A stretch of 64,000 bases of DNA from Brasilonema angustatum HA4187-MV1 (lineage in GTDB: Bacteria; Cyanobacteriota; Cyanobacteriia; Cyanobacteriales; Nostocaceae). The notes under the pieces were generated by a model, which was given only the letters and a program-made list of their open reading frames with translations, was not told where the DNA came from and ran no database searches. The position numbers were made by a program, and so were the translations under genes. Positions 35,693-45,006 of this stretch are shown piece after piece (position 1 is the stretch's first letter; every line of letters starts with the position of its first letter). The stretch spans positions 33,858 through 97,857 of the forward strand of contig JAHHGV010000034.1 of NCBI GenBank assembly GCA_019359695.1, given 5' to 3'.

Positions 35693-37345
35693 GTGTTCCA
35701 CCAACTTAGTATTCGACAAAAAATTATCTGTGGGTATGTTATTTCCTTTGGGATTGCTGTTGTGGGAACAACGGTGGGGTTGGTGATAGGCGATCGCTAC
35801 TTCCAACATGCTAGACAACAGATAATAATGGCAGAGCAGGAAGGATCTTTATTGAATAAATTGCAAATATTGTTGTTGGAAATCGACACTAATCAGCAAG
35901 AACAAGTATTTTTTTTAGAGCAAAAAGCTGTACAACAGAAACATGATGAGATTGAAGCATCTCTTAAGGAAACTGAAACGTTGTTGAATGAGTTGCGAGA
36001 ATTTAGCAAAACTAACTCGCAAGGGGATTTGCAAGCTTTGCTCAATAAGTATGACAGCGTACTGACAGAGTATATTCGGCAACTGCGAGTCCTGCTACAG
36101 CAAATTTCCTCCCTTAGCCCCAATTCACAGAAAGTTTTAAAAGCAAGGGAACTTATCTGGCAATTTAATCAAATTAAAGCAACACTGAAGTTTTATCAAT
36201 TTACCCACGAGTTAAACAACTTTGCCATATTAGTTCGCCAGCGTCAGGACAAAGCTGATGTCGTTTCAAGTGATACATATATACTAAAAGGGCTAATTAT
36301 TATCTGTAGTATGTTGCTGTCAACAGTACTGGCGACTATTTTTGCCTTATATACAAGTCGTGCGATCGCTCGTCCCCTGAAAGCTGCAACACACATTGCT
36401 CAACGCGTTACCCAAGAAGCCAATTTTGATCTACAAGCGCCTGTGACAACAAAAGATGAAGTGGGCGAGTTAGCCACCTCAGTAAACCAACTTATCCAAC
36501 AAGTCAAGCAACTTTTAGAAGAACAAAAATCTGAAACTCAAGCGCGACTAATTCATAGCGAAAAAATGAGCAGTTTGGGCAAAATGTTGGCTGGTGTCGC
36601 TCATGAAATCGTCAATCCCGTGAATTTTATCTCTGGTAATCTTGTACACGCGAAAAACTACATTGATGATCTTTTAGCGCTACTGCAAACATACGAAGTT
36701 GAAGTTCCTAACTCCCCCACCGCCGTAGAAGTATTAGCAGAGGACATAGATTTAGAATTTCTCAAAGCTGACTTGCCAAAACTCCTAAATTCAGTAGAAT
36801 TTGGGGCTGAACGCATCCGCGAAATTTCCCGAAGTTTGAAAGATTTTTGCCGTCTGGATGAAAGAGAAGTCCAGTTAGTAGATATACACGTATGTATCAA
36901 CAGTACGCTGTTAATTCTACAAAACCGCTTAAAAACCGGGATCAACGTTATTTGCCACTATGGTGATGTTCCACCGATTCCAGGCTATACAGGACTACTG
37001 TATCAAGTGTTCATGAATCTTTTGAGTAATGCGATTGATGCTGTAGAGGAAAAGTCTGCTCTCAATCGGAGGTTTTGTCGTGCAATTACCATAAGTACCG
37101 AACGTTGCGACAACAATTGGGTGAAGATAACAATTGCAGACAATGGTTCAGGTATTGCACCCCAAAACCAGGATAAAATATTTGAAATGTTTTTTACGAC
37201 TAAACCGCGAGGTCTTGGCACTGGATTGGGTTTATCAATTAGCTATCAGATTATTGTTGAAAAGCATCTGGGCAAAATGACTTTTAAGTCTGAGTTGAAT
37301 AAAGGTACAGAGTTCAGCATTTTTCTACCTATTGATAGAAGTTAA
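35693..37345 (+). CDS. Two-component sensor histidine kinase
   Basis: 550 residues from a GTG start. TM1 is at about 9-30, a helical periplasmic sensor domain at 31-195, TM2 at 200-222 and HAMP at 223-275 (RAIARPLKAATHIAQRV). The dimerisation region has GMLAGVAHEIVNPVNF-type text with the phosphorylated His. The ATPase domain has N box NLLSNAIDAVEE, G1 IADNGSGIAP, F box IFEMFFTTKP and G2 GLGTGLGLSI. The dimerisation helix has an insert (HAKNYIDDLLALLQTYEVE) shared by many cyanobacterial kinases. No response regulator adjacent. Confidence 0.92.
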   Translation: MFHQLSIRQKIICGYVISFGIAVVGTTVGLVIGDRYFQHARQQIIMAEQEGSLLNKLQILLLEIDTNQQEQVFFLEQKAVQQKHDEIEASLKETETLLNELREFSKTNSQGDLQALLNKYDSVLTEYIRQLRVLLQQISSLSPNSQKVLKARELIWQFNQIKATLKFYQFTHELNNFAILVRQRQDKADVVSSDTYILKGLIIICSMLLSTVLATIFALYTSRAIARPLKAATHIAQRVTQEANFDLQAPVTTKDEVGELATSVNQLIQQVKQLLEEQKSETQARLIHSEKMSSLGKMLAGVAHEIVNPVNFISGNLVHAKNYIDDLLALLQTYEVEVPNSPTAVEVLAEDIDLEFLKADLPKLLNSVEFGAERIREISRSLKDFCRLDEREVQLVDIHVCINSTLLILQNRLKTGINVICHYGDVPPIPGYTGLLYQVFMNLLSNAIDAVEEKSALNRRFCRAITISTERCDNNWVKITIADNGSGIAPQNQDKIFEMFFTTKPRGLGTGLGLSISYQIIVEKHLGKMTFKSELNKGTEFSIFLPIDRS

Positions 37346-37472
37346 CACCGCTGTTGGGCTTACAAGCTTGAGAGAGAAAAAGCTTATTTTTTACTAAATA
37401 CTTCGGAATAAGTCGTCGCTGGTGTGTCAGAATTTGGTTTTGTTAGGATGAGTACACAGGGAGAAAAATTTT

Positions 37473-37997
37473 ATGGGACTTTTTGACCAAATTATCGGTG
37501 CAATTGGCAATTCTAGCCAGCAAGGCAATATGGGTCAGATTGGGAATATCCTCAACACCGTGCAGCAATTAAGCAATAATGCTGGTACAGATCCCTCTAC
37601 AATGCAATCCGTTTTGGGTATTGTTGGTGGTCAGGTGCGTTCAGCGTTACAACAGAAACGAGATACAGAAGGTCCAGAAGCCGCCCAAGAGGTCGTGAAT
37701 GAGTTTGGCGATACTTCCCCTAATCCTCAAGCTGTAGACTCTCTTTTTGCACCTTTTTTGCAACAGCAGTTGGCTAATACTGTTGCCCAGCGCACAGGGT
37801 TAGATTCAGGGTTAGTTCAACAATTACTACCAACTTTGGTTCCTTTGGTTCTGAATGTATTAAGAACTGGTGCAAGTTCTCAAAATCCTCAAGCAGGAGG
37901 AAATCCTGTGCTGAATTCTTTTCTCGATGCAGACGGCGATGGCGATGTTGATATTTCTGATATCATGCAAATGGCTAGCCGGTATCTGAATAGGTAA
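37473..37997 (+). CDS. DUF937-like protein with C-terminal EF-hand-type loop
   Basis: 174 residues. The N-terminal and central part is helical and Gln-rich (QQLSNNAGTDPSTMQ, LVQQLLPTLVPLVLNVL), like DUF937. The C-terminus LDADGDGDVDISDIMQMA is a canonical calcium-binding loop (D-x-D-x-D-G-D-x-D) resembling EF-hand or dockerin-type loops. A GGGAGA ribosome site precedes ATG 37473. Soluble, function unknown. Confidence 0.75.
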   Translation: MGLFDQIIGAIGNSSQQGNMGQIGNILNTVQQLSNNAGTDPSTMQSVLGIVGGQVRSALQQKRDTEGPEAAQEVVNEFGDTSPNPQAVDSLFAPFLQQQLANTVAQRTGLDSGLVQQLLPTLVPLVLNVLRTGASSQNPQAGGNPVLNSFLDADGDGDVDISDIMQMASRYLNR

Positions 37998-38039
37998 TAG
38001 AGAAATGTGAATTTCTCATTGCTAAGAAGTAAGGTGGGC

Positions 38040-38155
38040 ATTACTTATGCCCAACGCCAGATGCCTACGGAGGAGCCAGTACTGCGGGAGGGTTTCCCTC
38101 CGCAGGTATCTGGCGTTGGAAACCCTCCTGCAGCACTGGCTCCCCTACACTAATA
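38040..38155. repeat. Complex palindromic repeat
   Basis: CCAACGCCAGATGCC and TCTGGCGTTGG are inverted copies, and AGGAGCCAGTACTGC/GCAGCACTGGCTCC form a second interleaved pair around GGGAGGGTTTCCCTCCGC. It lies between convergent genes and could terminate both. Confidence 0.7.
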
Positions 38156-38157
38156 TT

Positions 38158-39756
38158 TCAGTCTTTTTCTGGTGGTAAATCTACACTATAAAGAGTTTTA
38201 CCCTCCAAGTTCACCAATGCAACCGTCATCACCTCTGTATAACCATCAATTTTGACGGTACCAAAGAATTGGAAACCTTCACTCGGGGGTCGATTTGGTT
38301 TCAAATCTTCAGGTATACCTAGGAACTTCACCTGTGGACCAAAGGTATTGTCGAGTTTGTTTGGTCCAAATGTGCCAGAGTTGATAGGACCTGCAACAAA
38401 CTCCCAGAAGGGTTTGAAGTCTTGAAACTGTGCTTTGTTGGGGTCGTAATAGTGTGCGGCGGCGTAATGTACGTCAGCAGTTAACCAGACAACATTCTTG
38501 ATATTGCTTTGTTTGATGAACCGTAGTAAATCTGCAAGTTCTAGTTCCCGTCCTAAGGCTGGACCATCTCCGTTAGCAAAGTTTTCAAAGTTGGTGGAAC
38601 CATCTGGAACGACTAACCCAATAGGCATATCACTTGCAATGACTTTCCATGTTGCTGTTGATTTGCGCAATTGGTTTTTCAACCAACGCACCTGTGCATT
38701 GCCTATAAATGGCGTTTCTGCACTTTGTTCTGTCTGACGATTAGTTGTGTTTGGTCCCCGGTAACTGCGTTCATCTAGCATGAAAATTTCTAAGTTAGGA
38801 CCATGCTTAAAAGAACGGTAAATTCTGGTTGGATCATCAGCATTAATCTGAATTGGTACGTATTCTAAAAATGCTTGATTTGCCCGTTGTGATAGTAAAG
38901 ATACGTCCTTGATTGTGTAGCGGTCATCATCTACAATCGTTTGTCCAGGATACCAGTTATTACGAGTCTCGTGGTCGTCCCATTGCGCTAGTATGGGTAC
39001 TTCAGCATTAAAGCGACGGACGTTTTCATCCAATAAGTTATATATATAGTTACCACGAAATTCTGCTAGGGTTTCAGCAACTTTTGATTTTTCTGGTGTG
39101 GTGATATTTTTCCAGATACTACCGTCATCTAGCTTGACTTCCGCTTGAATCGGACCATCGGCATAAATATTATCACCAGAATGAATGAAAAAGTCTGGCT
39201 TGACATTCCGGATAGTTTCGTAAATCTTCATTCCACCAAAATCCGGATTAATACCCCATCCTTGACCAGCAGTATCCCCTGACCAAGCAAAGAATACATT
39301 TTGCCGATATGCAGCAGGAGTTCGGAAAGTACCCTGGACAGGGGCGCTGGAAATTTTTGTATCAGATAAATCCCGGAAAGTCACCCGGTAGAATATTTGC
39401 TGATCTGATGGTAAATCTTTGAGATAAACCCGTGCTGTATAATCGCTGGCATCTATTGCTGTCGGTCCAACAACACGCTGTGCGTCACGGAAAGATTCAT
39501 CAGTTGCATATTCTACAATCATCCGGGCTGGGCGATCGCTCCGACTCCAAACAACAGCTCTATTACCATTGATGTCACCACTAGCCACTCCATAGGGTAT
39601 GGAGGGACGTGCTTTATCAGGTGTGATGATAGCAGGTGCTTGAGCAAAACCTGTTGATTTTGATAAAAGATTTGTCGCAATAATTCCACCACTGGTGATG
39701 GCTGAAGTTAGCAAGAACTGACGACGGTTTATCTTGAGTGGAAAGTTAGATTTCAT
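38158..39756 (-). CDS. phoD: Alkaline phosphatase D (PhoD), Tat-exported
   Basis: 532 residues. A twin-arginine signal starts NRRQFLLTSAITSGGIIATN. The phosphodiesterase/phosphatase core is seen in WSGDTAGQGWG, FFIHSGDNIYADGPI, QWDDHETRNNWYPGQ and VVWLTADVHYAAAHYYDP, the PhoD metal-binding residues. It hydrolyses phosphate mono- and diesters in the periplasm and would be expected under phosphate control, though I cannot place a Pho box with confidence. Confidence 0.93.
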   Translation of the reverse strand: MKSNFPLKINRRQFLLTSAITSGGIIATNLLSKSTGFAQAPAIITPDKARPSIPYGVASGDINGNRAVVWSRSDRPARMIVEYATDESFRDAQRVVGPTAIDASDYTARVYLKDLPSDQQIFYRVTFRDLSDTKISSAPVQGTFRTPAAYRQNVFFAWSGDTAGQGWGINPDFGGMKIYETIRNVKPDFFIHSGDNIYADGPIQAEVKLDDGSIWKNITTPEKSKVAETLAEFRGNYIYNLLDENVRRFNAEVPILAQWDDHETRNNWYPGQTIVDDDRYTIKDVSLLSQRANQAFLEYVPIQINADDPTRIYRSFKHGPNLEIFMLDERSYRGPNTTNRQTEQSAETPFIGNAQVRWLKNQLRKSTATWKVIASDMPIGLVVPDGSTNFENFANGDGPALGRELELADLLRFIKQSNIKNVVWLTADVHYAAAHYYDPNKAQFQDFKPFWEFVAGPINSGTFGPNKLDNTFGPQVKFLGIPEDLKPNRPPSEGFQFFGTVKIDGYTEVMTVALVNLEGKTLYSVDLPPEKD

Positions 39757-40397
39757 AAAATTAAGGATCGGTTAGAAGTGTTATGTGGAAGGGAACAGGA
39801 AACAGGGAACAGGGAACAGTTATCAAAATAAGCAGCTTTTTTGAGCTAATCACTGATAACTGATAACTGTTGAATACGCTTTGCTCCCAGGGTTAAAATT
39901 TTTCTGGAGCGCGGACTTCAAAAGATTATTGAAACCTAAATCATACAAATTCAGTATCGTTCTTTATAAATTTTTCTTGATTTTACTAATAATTTAAACT
40001 AGATTAAGGGTACGTTAACTTATCATTAATTCATTCTATTCATCTCGAATATAATTGCTTTATACTCACAATAATTCGATTGACAACACTTCGTCAATGC
40101 CGAAATTATTAAGTATTTCCTAGCTTCTCTGGCTTTGGAAATCCTAGAAATTATGAAGTGTGTACTCAAAAAGCTTTGAGAAAGCTTTTGCCTATTTTAG
40201 GCAATGCTCTAAACAGTTTGAAATTTTTTATGAATAACCGTTTCTTAACCTTTATTGCCTAGATATTTAACCTTATATTTTGATAGAATCAAATATCTAT
40301 GAGCAAGCTTAAATATTCGTGAGAAACAAGATCCCTAACAACTTCTGCGAAGTCGGGGTTCTGTCGCTTTCAGACAACTGTTTTATTTTCACTTTTT
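39757..40397. other. Gene-free spacer with heptamer repeats
   Basis: Tandem GGAACAG/GGGAACA and CTGATAA heptamers lie at 39787-39870. The rest to 40397 is AT-rich with no coding frame. It should contain the phoD promoter region (minus strand). Confidence 0.5.
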
Positions 40398-41168
40398 TCA
40401 CCAAGGTAAGCGGCTACCATCCCAGGAAAAAAACTGCCCGCTATCGCCATCCTGAAGCTGTTCGATGACAGCGAATAATTGATTAACTGTGCGTTCCACT
40501 GAAAACAATTTTTCAGGAGGTACATTTGCCTGAAATGGACGAGAAAGGCGTGTATCAGTTGTCCCAGGATGTAACATGACTATCACAGTCTTGGGACTCG
40601 TTCTTTTATACTCAATAGCTGCTGTTCGCATTAACATATTGAGTGCAGCTTTGGAGGCTCGATATCCATACCATCCTCCAAGTTGATTATCACCAATACT
40701 ACCTACCTTGGCAGAAATACTGGCAAAAACACTGCGCTCATGATGACGGAATAAAGATAATAAGTGTTTGGCAAGCAGAATAGCCCCAATACTGTTGACT
40801 TGGAAGTAGTGCATCAAATATTCTGAATTGATACGTTTTAAACTTTTTTCTGGTTGCAAAGCACCCTCATGCAGCAATCCCACACAGTTAACAACTAAAT
40901 GCAACTTGTTAACGACTGCACTTATCTTTTGAACAACATCAATAATCTGCGATTCATCAGTAATATCCATCGACAGACAAGTTAATTTGTCTGGATGTTC
41001 GCCTTCAAGAGCTAATAAATCAGCAGCAGACTCTGGCTGACGGTAAGTCGCATAGATTTTGGCAAACCTGTCATCTTGCAGTAGTTTTTGCACAAAACCC
41101 AAACCAATTCCTTGGCTTGCTCCTATGATGAATGCGTTAGCGTTGTTAAGTTCTTCGACAAAAGACAT
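40398..41168 (-). CDS. Short-chain dehydrogenase/reductase, C-factor-like
   Basis: 256 residues. Rossmann motif AFIIGASQGIGLGFVQ, NAG-like VNCVGLLHEGALQ and catalytic YGYRASKAALNM (Tyr-x-x-x-Lys). The layout resembles CsgA/C-factor-type SDRs. Uses NAD(P)H; substrate unknown. Confidence 0.88.
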   Translation of the reverse strand: MSFVEELNNANAFIIGASQGIGLGFVQKLLQDDRFAKIYATYRQPESAADLLALEGEHPDKLTCLSMDITDESQIIDVVQKISAVVNKLHLVVNCVGLLHEGALQPEKSLKRINSEYLMHYFQVNSIGAILLAKHLLSLFRHHERSVFASISAKVGSIGDNQLGGWYGYRASKAALNMLMRTAAIEYKRTSPKTVIVMLHPGTTDTRLSRPFQANVPPEKLFSVERTVNQLFAVIEQLQDGDSGQFFSWDGSRLPW

Positions 41169-41261
41169 TTGTTTGCTTTAATTAAGAAAATATCAATCTT
41201 TTTAATATTAGGAATCATGAAGGTTGGGTTACTTCATCACAACAGGACAGCCCCGAATACG

Positions 41262-41392
41262 GTTCGGATAAGATCCCCCCGCCTGCGGCGACCCCCTTAA
41301 AAAGGGGGTAAATGGGTGAAATAGCCCCCCTTTTTAAGGGGGGTTGGGGGGATCTCCCTTGACATGAACAAGCTAACCGAACCATATTGAGA
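41262..41392. repeat. REP-like element, GATCCCCCC...AAGGGGG family
   Basis: GGTTCGGATAAGATCCCCCC and GGGGGGATCT...CTAACCGAACC are inverted ends. Inside, CCCTTAAAAAGGGGG and CCCCTTTTTAAGGGGGG form hairpins. The same family fills 44100-44890 and 47310-47360. Confidence 0.75.
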
Positions 41393-41425
41393 CAGCCCCA
41401 ACCCATAACTTGAGTTATTACGTGA

Positions 41426-42484
41426 CTAACTAGAGACAGATTTCTTATTCATTTCCCACTCCTCTCTATGTTTTTTCAAATTGACAATATATTGCTTCAT
41501 CATATGATCGCCAAAGAGATCAACGCGATCAAATAGACCTCCAGTTGTCAAAGAACCTGGGGCTATTTTTAACAAACTATCTAAATGTCCAGCTATCCTA
41601 TCAAGCCATTTATCGGCAATACCTAAACCCTCGTCATGAAGAACACCATCTTTATCAAAATACTTCAAATGTCCAACGTGATAGTAGTCAATTATTGTGG
41701 AGGCATTAACTATACTCAACTTCTGAGTTCGGGGCAGATATTTAACTAAATTCGGGACTTTGACAGAAAGATCCGATTGACTCAGAGGAAGAAAAGGCAC
41801 AATATCATTATTATTAGCAAAACGAAATGTCTGGTTTACAAACTTCTTGTTAAAAGCTTCAACAAAGTCTTCACTACCAACTTTAGGTTGTCCATAGTTA
41901 TATAACCCGTTCGGGACAATGTTGAGTTCAAACAGACAATGAGCAGTAGCCATGACTGCTAAACCAGCTCCTAAACTATGCCCTGTAAACCACAGAGTTT
42001 TGTCTCCTTTATTTTTAATGTAAGGCTCTATTTTATCCCAAATTGACATCAGAGCGTAATATATTCCAAAATGTACGCCGTAACCTCCAGGTCCTTTAGT
42101 ACGCTGTATGATTTGGGAATCTGTTAGCCAATCTATCCTTTCTTGAGAACCCCGAAAACCAATAATCACTACCTCTTGATTTTCTAGTACGATCGCTTGG
42201 GTATCTGTTAAACTCCAAGTATCACTGTCAAACCAATTTAGCTTTGTTTTATCTAGAGCCAGATCTGCAACATTAAATTTTGAAATCCAACGTGGTACAT
42301 CTTTTTGAAGGTTTGGATTTAGTTGTGTCCCATTTTTATAAGCTAAGGAAGAAATCAGTCCCAAAGTGTAGGCATTATTTGGATGATAGCCAACTGCTTG
42401 TGGCTGAAAGTAAAAAGGATCATCCTGCAATGTCTCCATCACATTTTGCTGATTGGTGATAAGTTGTTTCAATTTATTAAACAT
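41426..42484 (-). CDS. Class 3 lipase family protein
   Basis: 352 residues. The nucleophile elbow is WFTGHSLGAGLAVMA and the oxyanion segment VVIIGFRGSQERIDW. The acid and His probably lie in NNNDIVPFLP and the later YYHVGHLKYFD. No signal peptide. Substrate unknown, possibly membrane lipid. Confidence 0.85.
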   Translation of the reverse strand: MFNKLKQLITNQQNVMETLQDDPFYFQPQAVGYHPNNAYTLGLISSLAYKNGTQLNPNLQKDVPRWISKFNVADLALDKTKLNWFDSDTWSLTDTQAIVLENQEVVIIGFRGSQERIDWLTDSQIIQRTKGPGGYGVHFGIYYALMSIWDKIEPYIKNKGDKTLWFTGHSLGAGLAVMATAHCLFELNIVPNGLYNYGQPKVGSEDFVEAFNKKFVNQTFRFANNNDIVPFLPLSQSDLSVKVPNLVKYLPRTQKLSIVNASTIIDYYHVGHLKYFDKDGVLHDEGLGIADKWLDRIAGHLDSLLKIAPGSLTTGGLFDRVDLFGDHMMKQYIVNLKKHREEWEMNKKSVSS

Positions 42485-42617
42485 GACAAATCCTTGAATG
42501 AGTTGCGTTTAACTTAGTATTCCCCTATACCTGCAACTCATAGGATTTGAGTTATAGACGTTGCCAGGTAGATTAGGACATGAACAAATGAGAAAATACG
42601 GACATCACGAGATTTTC

Positions 42618-42652
42618 AACCCTGTTCCCTGTTCCCTGTTCCCTGTTCCCTA
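42618..42652. repeat. Heptanucleotide tandem repeat, CCCTGTT
   Basis: CCCTGTT repeated four times, the reverse complement of the GGGAACA-type heptamers. Confidence 0.85.
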
Positions 42653-42692
42653 CCTCTACGAGTCAATCACCAAATAAAACCCGATTCCTATA

Positions 42693-44075
42693 TTACTTAC
42701 CAATACAAAACTTACTAAAAATCCGGTCGAGAACAGATTCTGTCACTTCTTCGCCTGTAATTTCCCCTAAAGCATGAATCGCATCTCGCAAGTCGATTGT
42801 CCAGAAATCAAGAGGTAACTGCTGGGCAATTGTCGCCTGGACTTGTTCTAGGGATGTTTTTGCTTTTATCAATGCGGCTGCTTGTCTTTGGTTAATTGCT
42901 AAATCTAAGTCTGCGGCTTGGACTTTGCCTGATTTGACTTGTTCTAAGATTGCAGTTTCTAAAGCGTCAATACCTTGGTTTTGAGCAGCGGCTGTTTTGA
43001 CAACATGGTTGATACTTGTTGGATATTGCACCTTTTCTGGAGATGCTAAGTCAACTTTATTAATCACCAAAATTAAGGGACGATGTTGCACTTGAGAGTA
43101 GATTTCTTGGTCTAGTGCTGTCCAACCTGCTGTGGCGTCAATGGTCAAAAGCACTAAGTCGGCTGCACTAGCTGCACGGCGCGATCGCTCAACCCCTATC
43201 TTTTCTACTTGGTCTTGTGTTTCCCGAATTCCCGCAGTATCCAATACCTGCACGGGAATTGGGCCGACAACTAACTGCGATTCCACCACATCGCGGGTTG
43301 TCCCAGGCAAATCGGTGACAATGGCTCTATCGCTTCTACTCCAAGCATTCAACAAACTCGATTTTCCGACATTCGGACGCCCGACGATCGCCACTTTTAA
43401 CCCTGTCCGCAGCAATTCTCCTTTATCCGCAGTTGCAAGAATCTGGGAAATTTCTGCTGAGATTCTCTCAATTTCTGATATGATCACTTTATCATCCAGC
43501 GGAGCTAAGTCTTCCTCAAAATCTATCCTCGCTTCAATTTCTGCCAAGATATCTAAGGCGATCGCCCGTAGCTGACGAATCGGAGAAGCTAATTTCCCTT
43601 GCAAACCAGCGAGTGCTGTTTGTGCAGCTTGAGGCGATCGCGCTCCTACCAAATCCGCAATACTTTCTGCTTGAGTTAAATCTAGTCGTCCATTCAAAAA
43701 CGCCCGCAAAGTAAATTCTCCTGGTTGTGCCAGTCTTGCACCATGTTCCAAACACAGTTGCAAAACTTCTTGCACCACCATAATTCCTCCGTGACACTGG
43801 AACTCCACCACATCTTCACGCGTGTAAGAACGGGGTGCTTTCATAATCAGCAAAAGTGCTTCATCCACCAATTGCTGCGTTTGGGGATGGCGGATGTAAC
43901 CGTAAAGAATGCGGTGACTTTCCCAAACTTGATGCCCTGGTGCACAGAAAAGAGTTTGGGCGATGTGGATTGCTTGTGAACCAGAAACGCGGACAATCCC
44001 AACACTACCCTGCTGGGGAACAACAGCAGTGGCGATCGCAGCAATGGTTCCAGTAGTAGCAAAAATTTCTGACAT
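42693..44075 (-). CDS. mnmE: tRNA uridine-5-carboxymethylaminomethyl modification GTPase MnmE
   Basis: 460 residues from ATG 44075; the longer frame starts only at TTG 44102. N-terminal folate-binding domain: [20 protein letters not shown] and [15 protein letters not shown] domain: [31 protein letters not shown] and INKVDL. The conserved C-terminal FCIGK supplies the catalytic Cys. With MnmG it modifies wobble uridines of tRNA. It is a housekeeping gene of normal length. Confidence 0.97.
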   Translation of the reverse strand: MSEIFATTGTIAAIATAVVPQQGSVGIVRVSGSQAIHIAQTLFCAPGHQVWESHRILYGYIRHPQTQQLVDEALLLIMKAPRSYTREDVVEFQCHGGIMVVQEVLQLCLEHGARLAQPGEFTLRAFLNGRLDLTQAESIADLVGARSPQAAQTALAGLQGKLASPIRQLRAIALDILAEIEARIDFEEDLAPLDDKVIISEIERISAEISQILATADKGELLRTGLKVAIVGRPNVGKSSLLNAWSRSDRAIVTDLPGTTRDVVESQLVVGPIPVQVLDTAGIRETQDQVEKIGVERSRRAASAADLVLLTIDATAGWTALDQEIYSQVQHRPLILVINKVDLASPEKVQYPTSINHVVKTAAAQNQGIDALETAILEQVKSGKVQAADLDLAINQRQAAALIKAKTSLEQVQATIAQQLPLDFWTIDLRDAIHALGEITGEEVTESVLDRIFSKFCIGK

Positions 44076-45006
44076 TTGCGCCCTTTTTACCAAGACATTC
44101 AATTCTTTCTCGATTGTAGAGACTCTCAGGACTTACGCACTCAAAACCCGAAACCTCGATCCCCCCTTGTCCTCCTTTTTAAGAGTGGAATCTTAAAAGC
44201 CCCCTTTTTAAGGGGGTTGGGGGATCTCTTCTGCGTAAGTTCTATCTTTTTTACCCCCTTTTTAAGGGGGGGATCTTAAAAGCCCCCTTTTTAAGGGGGT
44301 TGGGGGATCTCTTCTGCGAAGCACGGCTGTCTGAACCCCACCCCGGTTTTGTCTTGCGCCAAAACCTCCCCTCCCCTTGCTAAGGGGAGGGGATTGAGGG
44401 GTGGGGTTCAGACATCGCGAAACTCATAACTAATTAACCGAATCTGATATAAATCCCCCCAAGATCCCCCCAACCCCCTTAAAAAGGGGGCTAATAACCC
44501 TCTTTTACCCCCTTTTTAAGGGGGTCGCCGCAGGCGGGGGGATCTTAACCGAACTGTATTGCTAAGTGGCTTTGGAGGGAAATCCTACCAAGAGCGCTGG
44601 CTCGTCAATCATAACTAATTAACCGAATCTGATATAAATCCTCCCAACCCACGCCAGTCGATCATGGAGGAAACCGCCAAGATCCCCCCAACCCCCCTTA
44701 AAAAGGGGGGCTAATAACCCTCTTTTACCCCCTTTTTAAGGGGGTCGCCGCAGGCGGGGGGATCTTATATTGGAAAGTGGCACCAGAGGGAAACTGCCAA
44801 GATCCCCCCAACCCACGCCAGTCGATCATGGGGGAAACTGCCAAGATCCCCCCAACCCCCCTTAAAAAGGGGGGCTTTTAACCGTTCGTACTTCATCCCC
44901 TCTTTATCCAACACCAGAAAAAGATTGTATAATTACCTAAAACACCCGGAAAATAAAGTGCGGGATTTGTATGACATCATAACAGCACTTTATCAATGCG
45001 TGATTT
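44076..45006. repeat. Repeat array of REP-like GATCCCCCC elements
   Basis: At least five copies or part-copies of the CCCCCTTTTTAAGGGGG/GATCCCCCCAACCCCC family, two with GGTCGCCGCAGGCGGGGGGA. The first (44128-44243) is bounded by AGGACTTACGCA...TGCGTAAGTTCT, the ends of the MITE at 27602. No gene in 930 bp. Confidence 0.8.
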
